In this document: positions 38,013-46,732 of the stretch, in pieces
How positions within the stretch are numbered: the first letter of the stretch is position 1
Layout of the letters: the number at the start of each line of letters is the position of its first letter
DNA from: Stutzerimonas kunmingensis
Lineage (GTDB): Bacteria; Pseudomonadota; Gammaproteobacteria; Pseudomonadales; Pseudomonadaceae
Reading direction: 5' to 3'
NCBI RefSeq assembly: GCF_900114065.1
Contig: NZ_FORS01000010.1
Coordinates: 1-64,000, forward strand
DNA length: 64,000 nucleotides
Program-made: the position numbers and the translations under genes
Notes under the pieces: generated by a model
What the model was told of the DNA's origin: nothing
The model's database searches: none
The model's input: only the letters and a program-made list of their open reading frames with translations

Positions 38013-39131
38013 ATGAAGGTTCTGATTACCGGGGCTAACGGCTTTGTCGGCCAGAACCTCATCGCACATTTAGGCGAGCGCGCCGACATCGAGGTGCTAC
38101 GTTTTACCCGTGAGGATTCGCTGGAAAACCTGCCTTGCCTGGTTGCTCAGGTGGAATGCATCTTTCATCTCGCCGGCGTCAATCGCCCACAAGACCCGCA
38201 GGAATTTCATACCGGCAATACCGATTTGACACGTACGCTGTGCGAAGCCATCAAATCCTCTAGCCGGCAGATCCCGGTGATTTACACCTCTTCCAGCCAG
38301 GCGGAGCTGGATAACCTCTATGGCAGTAGCAAGCGGGGCGCTGAGCAGGCGTTACTGGAGCTGCAGTCCACCCAAGGCTCTCCGGTTCATCTATTTCGCC
38401 TGCCCAATGTCTTCGGAAAATGGGCGAGACCAAATTACAACTCGGCAGTGGCGACCTTCTGTCATAACATCGCGCGTGACCTGCCAATCCAGATTAATGA
38501 TTCCGCCGCGCGTATCAATCTCGTCTACATCGATGATGTGATCAGTCAGTTCGTTGCGATCATGGATGGCAAGTTGACCGGGAAGCCTTTCGTCGGTGTT
38601 GAACCGCAATACAGCATTTCGGTTGGCGAGCTGGCCGAGCAGTTGTATGCCTTCCGTGATAGCCGCAAGTCCATGCTCACCGAGCCTGTAGGTGGCGGTT
38701 TGATCAGAGCGTTGTATTCCACTTATCTGAGCTACCTGCCACCCGAGCGCTTCACTTACGAGGTGCCCAGGTATGGTGATCCACGCGGCGTCTTCGTGGA
38801 AATGCTCAAAACCAGGGATTCGGGGCAGTTCTCCTTTTTTACGGCTCATCCCGGTATTACTCGTGGTGGGCATTACCATCATTCCAAGACGGAAAAATTC
38901 CTGGTCATCAAGGGCAAGGCCTGTTTCCGTTTTCGGCATATTCTGACTGGTCAGTTCTACGAACTGTTCACCACCGGAGAGCGGTCGGAAATCGTCGAAA
39001 CTGTCCCGGGTTGGACGCATGACATCACCAACGTAGGCGAGGACGAGATGATCGTGATGCTGTGGGCCAACGAAATCTTCGATCGTGAACACCCCGATAC
39101 CTATGCTCGGCCAGTCGGCACCGAAGCCTGA
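38013..39131 (+). CDS. fnlB: FnlB/WbjC: NAD(P)H-dependent sugar-nucleotide reductase
   Basis: 372 residues. The N-terminal SDR domain (about 1-240) starts with VLITGANGFVGQNLIAHL, with YTSSSQAELDNLYGSSKRGAE carrying the Tyr-x3-Lys pair. The C-terminal cupin domain (about 255-372; GITRGGHYHHSKTEKFLVI) is the family's second domain. FnlB reduces the 4-keto group to the L-talo form in UDP-L-FucNAc synthesis. It starts 3 bases after the fnlA stop. Confidence 0.92.
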   Translation: MKVLITGANGFVGQNLIAHLGERADIEVLRFTREDSLENLPCLVAQVECIFHLAGVNRPQDPQEFHTGNTDLTRTLCEAIKSSSRQIPVIYTSSSQAELDNLYGSSKRGAEQALLELQSTQGSPVHLFRLPNVFGKWARPNYNSAVATFCHNIARDLPIQINDSAARINLVYIDDVISQFVAIMDGKLTGKPFVGVEPQYSISVGELAEQLYAFRDSRKSMLTEPVGGGLIRALYSTYLSYLPPERFTYEVPRYGDPRGVFVEMLKTRDSGQFSFFTAHPGITRGGHYHHSKTEKFLVIKGKACFRFRHILTGQFYELFTTGERSEIVETVPGWTHDITNVGEDEMIVMLWANEIFDREHPDTYARPVGTEA

Positions 39132-39150
39132 GTACGAACAGGAAACCGCA

Positions 39151-40281
39151 ATGAAGAAGCTGAGAGTCGTAACCGTAGTAGGTACTCGCCCCGAAATCAT
39201 TCGCCTGTCGAGGGTGATGGCCAAGCTGGATGAATATTGTGAGCATGTGCTGGTGCATACCGGCCAGAACTACGATTACGAACTGAACGAGATTTTTTTT
39301 CAGGATCTGGGCATTCGCAAGCCGGATCATTTCCTCAATGCTGCCGGTGCCAGCGGTGCGGAAACCATCGGTAATGTGATCATCGCTGTGGACCGCGTGC
39401 TGGCTGAAGTGCAGCCCGAAGCGCTTCTGGTACTGGGCGATACGAACAGTTGTATGGCTGTGATCCCGGCCAAGCGCCGCAAGATTCCCACCTTCCATAT
39501 GGAAGCGGGTAACCGTTGCTTCGACATGCGCGTACCGGAAGAGATCAATCGCCGCATCGTTGATCACACGGCCGATATCAACCTGACCTACAGCACCATT
39601 GCCCGCGATTATCTACTGCGCGAAGGGTTGTCGCCGGACATGGTGATCAAGACCGGCAGCCCGATGTTCGAAGTGCTGAATTATTATCGCGAGGGTATCG
39701 AGGCTTCCGATGTGCTGGAACGGTTGGGCCTTGAGGCCGGCAAGTTTTTCGTGGTCAGTGCGCACCGTGAAGAGAATGTCGACACCGACAAGAACTTCCT
39801 CAAGCTGGTTGAGGTGCTGAATACCGTCGCTGCGCACTATGGCTTCCCGGTAATCGTCTCTACCCATCCGCGCACCCAGAAGCGCGTGGATGCGATGGGC
39901 GTGCAGTTCCACGCCAATGTTCGCCTGCTCAAGCCGCTGGGCTTCAAGGATTACAACAAGCTGCAACTCACTGCCAAGGCAGTGTTGTCTGATAGCGGCA
40001 CGATCAACGAAGAGTCTTCAATCCTGAATTTCCCTGCGTTGAATATCCGCGAGGCGCATGAACGCCCGGAAGGCATGGAGGAGGCCGCGGCAATGATGGT
40101 CGGTCTTGAGAGGGAACGTGTATTGCAAGGGCTCCAGATTCTCGAAAGCCAGGCCCGTGGTGATGAGCGCACTCTGCGCCTGGTTGGTGACTACAGCATG
40201 CCCAACGTGGCGGACAAGGTTGTACGGATCATCCACAGCTACCGCGACTACGTGATGCGTACAGTCTGGAAGAGGTACTAA
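39151..40281 (+). CDS. fnlC: FnlC/WbjD: UDP-N-acetyl-L-fucosamine C2-epimerase
   Basis: 376 residues of the non-hydrolysing UDP-GlcNAc 2-epimerase family (GT-B fold). Motifs are VVGTRPEIIRLSRV, HTGQNYDYELNEIFF, VLGDTNSCM, HMEAGNRCFDMRVPEEINRR (written in part), SAHREENVD and LSDSGTINEESSIL. It converts UDP-2-acetamido-2,6-dideoxy-L-talose to UDP-L-FucNAc. ATG 39151 has AGGAAA upstream and opens the conserved RVVTVVGTRPE. It starts 19 bases after the fnlB stop. Confidence 0.93.
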   Translation: MKKLRVVTVVGTRPEIIRLSRVMAKLDEYCEHVLVHTGQNYDYELNEIFFQDLGIRKPDHFLNAAGASGAETIGNVIIAVDRVLAEVQPEALLVLGDTNSCMAVIPAKRRKIPTFHMEAGNRCFDMRVPEEINRRIVDHTADINLTYSTIARDYLLREGLSPDMVIKTGSPMFEVLNYYREGIEASDVLERLGLEAGKFFVVSAHREENVDTDKNFLKLVEVLNTVAAHYGFPVIVSTHPRTQKRVDAMGVQFHANVRLLKPLGFKDYNKLQLTAKAVLSDSGTINEESSILNFPALNIREAHERPEGMEEAAAMMVGLERERVLQGLQILESQARGDERTLRLVGDYSMPNVADKVVRIIHSYRDYVMRTVWKRY

Positions 40282-40286
40282 GTCGC

Positions 40287-42140
40287 ATGACTACCCGCGT
40301 TCTGCTGCTGACACAGTGGTTCGATCCCGAACCGACCTTCAAGGGGTTGGTGTTTGCTCGTGAGCTGGTCAGGCAAGGCTTCGAGGTGGAAGTCCTGACC
40401 GGCTTTCCGAACTACCCGGGTGGCAAAATCTATCCCGGCTACAAGGTCAGGTTGATACAGCGGGAAGTCATCGATGGGGTGCAGGTGACACGTGTGCCGC
40501 TTTATCCCAGTCATGACCAGGGTGCCGTGGGTCGAGTACTCAACTATGTCAGCTTTGCAACAGCCTCGCTGTTTTACGGACTTTTTACTGCCAAGCGACC
40601 AGATGTGATTTACGCCTATCATCCTCCACTTACCGTAGGTATTGCTGCTGCATTGATTCGCATGTTCCGCCGTGTACCGGTGGTCTATGACATTCAGGAT
40701 ATGTGGCCAGACACCCTGCGGGCGACGGGCATGTTCTCCAACTCAAACGCCTTGAAGGTCGTCTCCAAAGTGTGCGACTGGCTATATCGGCAAGTCGATC
40801 AGATTGTGGTGCTGTCGCCCGGTTTCAAGCGCCTACTGATCGAGCGCGGCGTACCGAAAGACAAGATCGAGGTGATTTACAACTGGTGCGCGGAAGGTGC
40901 CTTGGGCGCTCCCCGGGGCGTGGTTCCTACCAGCTTCCCCGACCGACAGCAGTTCCGCATCCTGTTCGCCGGCAATATGGGAAAGGCTCAGGCGCTGGAT
41001 GCCGTTCTGCAGGCCGCACAGTTACTGCAGCAGCAGGCGGCAAACATTACTTTCGTGCTCCTCGGCGGCGGCGTCGAGGTGCAACGTCTGCAGCAACAGG
41101 CAGCGGAAAGACAACTGACCAACGTGACCTTCTTGCCGTCGGTGCCCATGGCGGAGGTTGGCAGCTACCTGAATGCAGCCGATGCGCTGCTGGTTCATCT
41201 GCGCAAGGATCCGCTGTTCAGCATCACTATTCCGTCTAAGACCCAGGCTTACATGGCGGTTGGTAAGCCGATCCTGATGGCAGTAGATGGGGATGCCGCT
41301 GATCTGGTGTGTGACAGCGGCTGTGGACGAGTTGCTGAGTCGGAGAACCCGCAGGCGATTGCCAATGCGGCGCTGGCGCTGTATGAAGCTAGCCAGGAAG
41401 AACGCCAAGCCATGGCCGAGAACGCTCGCCAGTTCTATCAGAAGCGGCTTTCCCTGCGCGTGGGCGCTGCCCGATTCGGCGAGTTGTTCCTGCAGATGGC
41501 CAGCAAACCAAAGGTTCGCTCGCTGCCGGCCGTTAAACGTCTGTTCGACATCCTGGCCTCGGCCTTCGGTTTGTTGCTGCTTTCCCCAGTCATCGGCATC
41601 GTCGCCTGGCTGATCCGCCGCAAGCTCGGCTCGCCTGTGCTGTTCCGCCAGGTGCGCCCGGGCCTGCACGGCAAGCCGTTCGAGATGATCAAGTTCCGCA
41701 CCATGCGAGATGCCGTGGATGCCCACGGTAACCCGCTGCCGGATTCCGAACGAATGACGCCGCTCGGCAACTTCTTGCGTTCCAGCAGTCTGGATGAGTT
41801 GCCCGAGTTATGGAATGTGCTTAAGGGCGACATGAGTCTGGTAGGCCCGCGCCCGCTGCTGATGGAGTATCTGCCTCTGTATAGTCCAGAACAATACCGC
41901 CGCCATGAAGTGCGGCCCGGTGTCACCGGTTGGGCCCAGGTGAATGGTCGCAATGCATTGAGCTGGGAGGAAAAGTTCAAGCTGGATGTGTGGTATGTGG
42001 ACAATTATTCTTTTTGGCAGGACCTGAAAATTATTTTTCTCACTGTAAAGAAAGTGTTTTTACGCGAAGGGATCAGCGCTGAGGGTGAAGCAACCATGAG
42101 CAAATTCGAAGGTTCCGTGGATCACATTAAGAATGGATAA
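40287..42140 (+). CDS. Bifunctional WbuB-like glycosyltransferase fused to a phosphoglycosyl transferase
   Basis: 617 residues, two domains. Residues about 1-405 form a GT-B/GT4 glycosyltransferase like WbuB, an L-FucNAc-type transferase (QWFDPEPTFKGLVFARELV; YDIQDMWPDTL; NWCAEG; FAGNMGKAQALDA). Residues about 415-610 form a small monotopic phosphoglycosyl transferase of the PglC/WcaJ family: reentrant hydrophobic helix (LFDILASAFGLLLLSPVIG), KFRTMRDA, the catalytic Asp-Glu in SSLDELPELWNVLKGDMSL, and RPGVTGWAQVNGRN. Such a fusion could load the first sugar (probably N-acyl bacillosamine) on undecaprenyl phosphate and then add the second (L-FucNAc/FucNAm). It overlaps the next gene by 8 bases. 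Confidence 0.9.
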   Translation: MTTRVLLLTQWFDPEPTFKGLVFARELVRQGFEVEVLTGFPNYPGGKIYPGYKVRLIQREVIDGVQVTRVPLYPSHDQGAVGRVLNYVSFATASLFYGLFTAKRPDVIYAYHPPLTVGIAAALIRMFRRVPVVYDIQDMWPDTLRATGMFSNSNALKVVSKVCDWLYRQVDQIVVLSPGFKRLLIERGVPKDKIEVIYNWCAEGALGAPRGVVPTSFPDRQQFRILFAGNMGKAQALDAVLQAAQLLQQQAANITFVLLGGGVEVQRLQQQAAERQLTNVTFLPSVPMAEVGSYLNAADALLVHLRKDPLFSITIPSKTQAYMAVGKPILMAVDGDAADLVCDSGCGRVAESENPQAIANAALALYEASQEERQAMAENARQFYQKRLSLRVGAARFGELFLQMASKPKVRSLPAVKRLFDILASAFGLLLLSPVIGIVAWLIRRKLGSPVLFRQVRPGLHGKPFEMIKFRTMRDAVDAHGNPLPDSERMTPLGNFLRSSSLDELPELWNVLKGDMSLVGPRPLLMEYLPLYSPEQYRRHEVRPGVTGWAQVNGRNALSWEEKFKLDVWYVDNYSFWQDLKIIFLTVKKVFLREGISAEGEATMSKFEGSVDHIKNG

Positions 42141-42789
42141 GAATATTTACGCGGTTTTTGGTGCAAGTGGTTTTGGTCGGGAAGTTATGCCACTCGTTCG
42201 AGGGTCGGTTGGCGGTAACGAGTTAGTTTTTGTTGATGACAATATTTCACAGTCTCCGCTAAACGGTCACGAAGTTATGACCTATGATAGTTTTCTTAAA
42301 CTGCGTGCAGGAAGAAAATATATTACGATCGCCATCGCAGACGCGGAAATACGCGAAAAACTAACCGAGCGTTGCTTGGGTGACGGGATTGAAGTTTTCG
42401 ACGTGACCGCTAGTAACGTTGTTTTAATGGATGAGGTTTCTATAGGGGAGGGCGCTATCCTCTGTCCGTTTACAACCATAACTTCAAACGTGAAAATCGG
42501 AAAATCTTTTCACGCCAATATTTACAGTTATATAGCACATGATTGTGTTGTGGGGGATTACGTCACGTTTGCTCCAAGTGTGAAATGTAACGGTAACGTT
42601 GTTATAGAAGATTATGCTTATGTTGGTACTGGGGCCATTATCAAGCAGGGTCGGCCGGGCAAGCCTCTGCGTATCGGAAAGGGCGCCGTGGTGGGCATGG
42701 GTGCAGTGGTGACAAAAGATGTTGCTGAAGGCGCCGTTGTCGTGGGTAATCCGGCAAAACCATTGGCTCGTAAGGGACTTGGAGGTTAG
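42133..42789 (+). CDS. NeuD/PglD-family sugar-nucleotide N-acyltransferase
   Basis: 218 residues. A Rossmann-like N-terminal sugar-nucleotide domain (1-80; YAVFGASGFGREV) is followed by a left-handed beta-helix (about 95-200). The predicted catalytic His136 is in YIAHDCVVGDYVTFAP, and GAVVGMGAVVTKDV and VVGNPAKPLARK end the helix. PglD transfers acetyl from acetyl-CoA to the C4 amine of UDP-2-acetamido-4-amino-sugars, giving UDP-diacetamido-bacillosamine. Next to the MaoC-like hydratase and the DegT aminotransferase, it may use a 3-hydroxyacyl donor here. ATG 42133 overlaps the fusion gene's end. Confidence 0.85.
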   Translation: MDKNIYAVFGASGFGREVMPLVRGSVGGNELVFVDDNISQSPLNGHEVMTYDSFLKLRAGRKYITIAIADAEIREKLTERCLGDGIEVFDVTASNVVLMDEVSIGEGAILCPFTTITSNVKIGKSFHANIYSYIAHDCVVGDYVTFAPSVKCNGNVVIEDYAYVGTGAIIKQGRPGKPLRIGKGAVVGMGAVVTKDVAEGAVVVGNPAKPLARKGLGG

Positions 42790-42791
42790 AG

Positions 42792-43232
42792 GTGGATGAT
42801 CGCTCATTGGGCTCTATACCGTTTGAGGATATCCATCCAGGCATGACGGTAAGTTACTCACAGACAATTACGGATGCTGATATAAAGGCCTACGCGGGGT
42901 TGTCGGGAGATCACAACCCAGTGCACGTGAGTAGCGAATATGCGGCCTCGTCACGGTTCGGTAAGCGCATCGCTCATGGACTGATGTCTGCGGGTTTTTT
43001 CTCGGCATTATTTGGGATGAGACTGCCAGGGCCGGGCTGTGTTTATGTTTCACAAAGTCTTAATTTTAAACGGCCTGTTTATATCGATGATACCGTGACG
43101 GCGACGGTAAAAGTTAAATCGATCGATGCTGCACAGCGCCGAGTATTTTTCGAGACATTATGTGCGGTTGGTGGGAAAGTCGTGATCAGCGGTGAGGCTG
43201 AAATATATATACCAAAGAGCAAAAAGGATTGA
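42792..43232 (+). CDS. MaoC-like (R)-specific enoyl-CoA hydratase
   Basis: 146 residues, single hot-dog domain. The hydratase-2 motif YAGLSGDHNPVHVSSEYA includes the catalytic Asp40 and His45, and RIAHGLMSAG follows as in PhaJ. Such enzymes hydrate trans-2-enoyl-CoA (for example crotonyl-CoA) to (R)-3-hydroxyacyl-CoA. In a sugar cluster this could supply a 3-hydroxybutyryl donor for the adjacent acyltransferase. It starts at GTG 42792 with GGAGG just upstream, two bases after the previous stop. Confidence 0.85.
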   Translation: MDDRSLGSIPFEDIHPGMTVSYSQTITDADIKAYAGLSGDHNPVHVSSEYAASSRFGKRIAHGLMSAGFFSALFGMRLPGPGCVYVSQSLNFKRPVYIDDTVTATVKVKSIDAAQRRVFFETLCAVGGKVVISGEAEIYIPKSKKD

Positions 43233-43273
43233 TGCTCTGACTTGGATTTATGATCCCGGCATAGAGGCGAGAC

Positions 43274-44509
43274 GTGGCCGCTGGGATTAAATTGTATAAG
43301 AGAATAAATATTGTGCTGAATACTCCTTTTTCCCCGTGGCCGTCCTTTATTGATGAAGAGGCCGATGCCGTACGCAATGTGATCCTTTCCAACAAAGTCA
43401 ATTATTGGACTGGGCATGAAGGGCGTGAGTTTGAGAAGGAATTCGCTGCTTGGGCCAGCACCGAGTACGCGATCGCGTTGGCCAATGGCACCGTAGCGCT
43501 GGATGCGGCGCTGCTTGCGCTGGGCATCGGCGAAGGCGACGAGGTAGTCGTAACGCCGCGCACTTTTCTCGCTTCGGTCTCCAGCATCGTTAATGCCGGT
43601 GCTGTGCCTGTATTCGCAGAAGTGGATCGCGACTCGCAAAACATCACAGCCGAAACCATCCGTGCGGTGCTTACTTCGCGTACCAAGGCAGTGATTTGTG
43701 TGCATCTGGCAGGCTGGCCATGCGATATGGATCCGATAATGGCCTTGGCGGCAGAGCATGACCTCAAGGTTATTGAGGATTGTGCACAAGCCCACGGGGC
43801 GCGTTACAAAGGGCGGCCAGTTGGGTCCATTGGGCATATCGGTGCCTGGTCGTTCTGTCAGGACAAGATCATGACAACCGGAGGCGAGGGGGGGATGGTT
43901 ACTACGGATGACCGCTCACTCTGGAAGCGGATGTGGTCCATGAAAGATCACGGAAAGAGCTGGGATGCGGTGTATGAGCGCCAGCATGCTCCCGGCTTCC
44001 GTTGGTTACATGAAAGTTTCGGTACCAATTGGCGAATGATGGAAGTGCAAGCCGTTATAGGGCGTATACAGCTACGACGAATGGGAACTTGGCATGCAAG
44101 CCGTTTAGCTAACTGCGAGCGTGTTTGGTCTGCTGCCAAGGCTTTAAGGGGACTGCGCGTGCCGGATATTCCGGGAGCGATTCTTCATGCCGGGTACAAG
44201 TGTTATGTCTTTGTCGAGCCCGGAGAATTGTCTGAGGGCTGGAGTCGGGATCGAATTCTGAATGAAATATCGGCAAAGGGCGTTCCCTGTTTTTCAGGTT
44301 CCTGCTCCGAGGTTTATTTGGAAAAAGCGTTTGACAACACGGGATGGCGACCTGCGAATCGTCTGGAGATTGCCCGTGAGTTGGGTGAAACCAGCCTGAT
44401 GTTTCTGGTACATCCGACGCTAACGGGAGCTGAAATCGAAAAGACCTGCGCGGTGATTAAAGAAGTTATGACCGAAGCGACAGCGCGCCCTGACCTTCCC
44501 ATCAAGTGA
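43274..44509 (+). CDS. DegT/DnrJ-family sugar-nucleotide aminotransferase (PglE-like)
   Basis: 411 residues, PLP-dependent. Family signatures are NYWTGHEGREFEKEF, ALANGTVALDAALLALGIG, CVHLAGWPCDM, IEDCAQAHGARYKG and SFCQDKIMTTGGEGGM, with Lys198 as predicted PLP lysine. It lies directly before wbpM, whose 4-keto product it probably aminates at C4, giving a UDP-4-amino-2-acetamido-2,4,6-trideoxy sugar (bacillosamine precursor). GTG 43274 has GAGG six bases upstream; a second in-frame GTG at 43313 just before LNTPFSPWPSF is a plausible shorter start. Confidence 0.87.
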   Translation: MAAGIKLYKRINIVLNTPFSPWPSFIDEEADAVRNVILSNKVNYWTGHEGREFEKEFAAWASTEYAIALANGTVALDAALLALGIGEGDEVVVTPRTFLASVSSIVNAGAVPVFAEVDRDSQNITAETIRAVLTSRTKAVICVHLAGWPCDMDPIMALAAEHDLKVIEDCAQAHGARYKGRPVGSIGHIGAWSFCQDKIMTTGGEGGMVTTDDRSLWKRMWSMKDHGKSWDAVYERQHAPGFRWLHESFGTNWRMMEVQAVIGRIQLRRMGTWHASRLANCERVWSAAKALRGLRVPDIPGAILHAGYKCYVFVEPGELSEGWSRDRILNEISAKGVPCFSGSCSEVYLEKAFDNTGWRPANRLEIARELGETSLMFLVHPTLTGAEIEKTCAVIKEVMTEATARPDLPIK

Positions 44510-44513
44510 GGTA

Positions 44514-46526
44514 ATGGTGTTAAGACTTGCAGAGAAGCTGCGTGCTCGTCTGGTACGGCTGCCACGCCGACAGAAACGTGCCATACAGGTATCGACTGAT
44601 GTGCTATTGGTCTGGCTGGCTCTCTGGCTGGCTTTTTTCCTTCGTCTAGGGGAGTCCGATTTTGTCGAGCCACTTGGGGGGCATGCCTGGCTGTTCGGCG
44701 TAGCGCCGCTGGTTTCGATTCCCTTCTTCATCCGCTTCGGCATGTACCGAGCAGTAATGCGTTATTTCGGCAATGACGCCCTGATGGCTATCGTAAAGGC
44801 AGTTACCCTTTCCGCCCTTGTGCTTGCCTTGGCTGTTTATTGGCGCAGTGACGCGCCGAAGCTGATACCGCGCTCGATGGTGTTCAACTATTGGTGGCTG
44901 AGTTTGGTATTGATCGGCGGCTTACGCCTGGTGATGCGCCAGTACTTCATGGGCGATTGGTTTTCGCCGGATTCGCTGACCAAGTTCAAGGGCAAGGAGG
45001 CGGGGCTGCCCAAGGTTGCCGTGTACGGCGCAGGCGCAGCGGGCAATCAGCTGGTTGCCGCGTTGCGCATGGGCCGTGCGATGCGGCCGGTGGCGTTTAT
45101 CGATGATGATTCGAACCTGCAGAACCGGGTCATTGCCGGACTACGTGTGTATTCGGCCAAGCACATCGGGCAATTGGTCGAGGATACGGGGGCGGGGGAG
45201 ATCCTGTTGGCCATTCCTTCAGCTTCGCGTGGTCGTCGGCGCGAGATTCTGGAGACGCTCGAGCGGTATCCGCTGCATGTTCGCAGTGTGCCGGGCTTTA
45301 TGGATTTGGCTAGCGGCAAAGTGCAGGTCGAAGACATCCAGGAGGTTGATATTGCCGATCTGTTAGGGCGTGATGCAGTGCCGCCGCAGCAGGCACTGTT
45401 CGAGAAGTGTATTCGTGGCAAGGTGGTGATGGTGACTGGTGCGGGCGGGTCGATCGGATCGGAGCTGTGCCGTCAGATCCTTTCGAATAAGCCGCAGGCG
45501 CTGCTGTTGTTCGAACACAGTGAGTTCAACCTTTACAGCATTCATATGGAATTGGAGCGTTTGATCGAGCGCATGTCATTGCCGATCAAGCTGATGCCAA
45601 TCCTGGGTTCCATCCGCAATGCTGATCGGTTGCTGGATGTGATGCGCACCTGGGGAGTGGAAACGATCTATCACGCGGCTGCCTACAAGCATGTGCCCAT
45701 GGTCGAGCACAATGTGGCAGAGGGCGTACTGAACAATGTGATCGGTACACTGAACACCGCGCAGGCAGCGGTTCAGGCGGGTGTTAGCAACTTCGTGCTG
45801 ATCTCTACCGACAAGGCTGTTCGGCCGACCAACGTGATGGGCAGTACCAAGCGTGTTGCTGAGCTGGTTCTGCAGGCGCTCAGCCGTGAGCCGGCGCCGG
45901 GCTTGTTTCGCACTGCGGGCAGCGTGCATCACGTCAACAAGACCCGTTTCACCATGGTGCGTTTCGGCAATGTGCTCGGCTCGTCGGGCTCGGTCATCCC
46001 TCGTTTCTATGCGCAGATCCGCGCGGGCGGGCCGGTGACGGTGACGCATCCGAAGATCACCCGTTACTTCATGACCATTCCCGAAGCGGCTCAGCTGGTG
46101 ATCCAGGCGGGCTCGATGGGGCAGGGCGGTGACGTGTTTGTGCTGGATATGGGACAGCCGGTGAAGATCGCTGAGCTGGCGGAGAAGCTCATTCATCTGT
46201 CTGGCCTGAGTGTTCGTTCCGAGAAATGCCCGCACGGGGATATCGCTATCGAATACACCGGACTGCGGCCCGGCGAGAAGCTGTATGAGGAGCTGTTGAT
46301 CGGCGACAACGTGAGCGCTACCGAACATCCGATGATCATGCGCGCCAATGAGGAGCATCTTGACTGGGATGTGCTCAAGGACCGGTTGGCCAAGCTGCTC
46401 AAGGCGGTGGAAAGCGATGATTACCCGCAGGTACGGCAGCTGCTTCGTGAACTGGTGAGCGGCTATGTGCCTGAAGGGGAAATCGTCGACTGGATCTACC
46501 AGCAGCGGCGGGTAGAGCCTGAGTAA
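44514..46526 (+). CDS. wbpM: WbpM/PglF-type UDP-GlcNAc 4,6-dehydratase
   Basis: 670 residues, close to WbpM length. Four N-terminal transmembrane helices (about 18-130) are followed by a CoA/Rossmann-like domain (VAVYGAGAAGNQL) and the C-terminal SDR dehydratase (VMVTGAGGSIGSELCRQ, about 306-322; STDKAVRPTNVMGSTKR with Met in place of Tyr; RFGNVLGSSGSVIP). It makes UDP-2-acetamido-2,6-dideoxy-alpha-D-xylo-4-hexulose, precursor of QuiNAc, D-FucNAc and bacillosamine. In Pseudomonas it marks the right end of the O-antigen locus, as here. ATG 44514 is 5 bases after the aminotransferase stop. Confidence 0.94.
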   Translation: MVLRLAEKLRARLVRLPRRQKRAIQVSTDVLLVWLALWLAFFLRLGESDFVEPLGGHAWLFGVAPLVSIPFFIRFGMYRAVMRYFGNDALMAIVKAVTLSALVLALAVYWRSDAPKLIPRSMVFNYWWLSLVLIGGLRLVMRQYFMGDWFSPDSLTKFKGKEAGLPKVAVYGAGAAGNQLVAALRMGRAMRPVAFIDDDSNLQNRVIAGLRVYSAKHIGQLVEDTGAGEILLAIPSASRGRRREILETLERYPLHVRSVPGFMDLASGKVQVEDIQEVDIADLLGRDAVPPQQALFEKCIRGKVVMVTGAGGSIGSELCRQILSNKPQALLLFEHSEFNLYSIHMELERLIERMSLPIKLMPILGSIRNADRLLDVMRTWGVETIYHAAAYKHVPMVEHNVAEGVLNNVIGTLNTAQAAVQAGVSNFVLISTDKAVRPTNVMGSTKRVAELVLQALSREPAPGLFRTAGSVHHVNKTRFTMVRFGNVLGSSGSVIPRFYAQIRAGGPVTVTHPKITRYFMTIPEAAQLVIQAGSMGQGGDVFVLDMGQPVKIAELAEKLIHLSGLSVRSEKCPHGDIAIEYTGLRPGEKLYEELLIGDNVSATEHPMIMRANEEHLDWDVLKDRLAKLLKAVESDDYPQVRQLLRELVSGYVPEGEIVDWIYQQRRVEPE

Positions 46527-46644
46527 GTAGAGTTACGTCAGGGGTGGCCTAGTCTGGCAGCTTCTGAACTGCTCAGCTGTTGGGTAAGCGCGCTTTTAAA
46601 TCTGCTCTGCAACAGCCTCCATCGTGAAGGTGCCTCCTTCCCAA

Positions 46645-46660
46645 GGGGGCTTCAGCCCCC
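46645..46660. repeat. Short perfect hairpin after wbpM
   Basis: GGGGGCT/AGCCCCC is a 7-bp perfect stem with a two-base loop, about 120 bases after the wbpM stop. There is no T-run, so it is not a standard terminator, though it could end the O-antigen transcript with Rho or be a dispersed repeat. Confidence 0.4.
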
Positions 46661-46732
46661 ACCATTAGCGGTTGTTGATTGCCTCTCTGTTGGTCAAATA
46701 CTCCTCGCCATTCGGCTGGCTAGTGTCGGATA

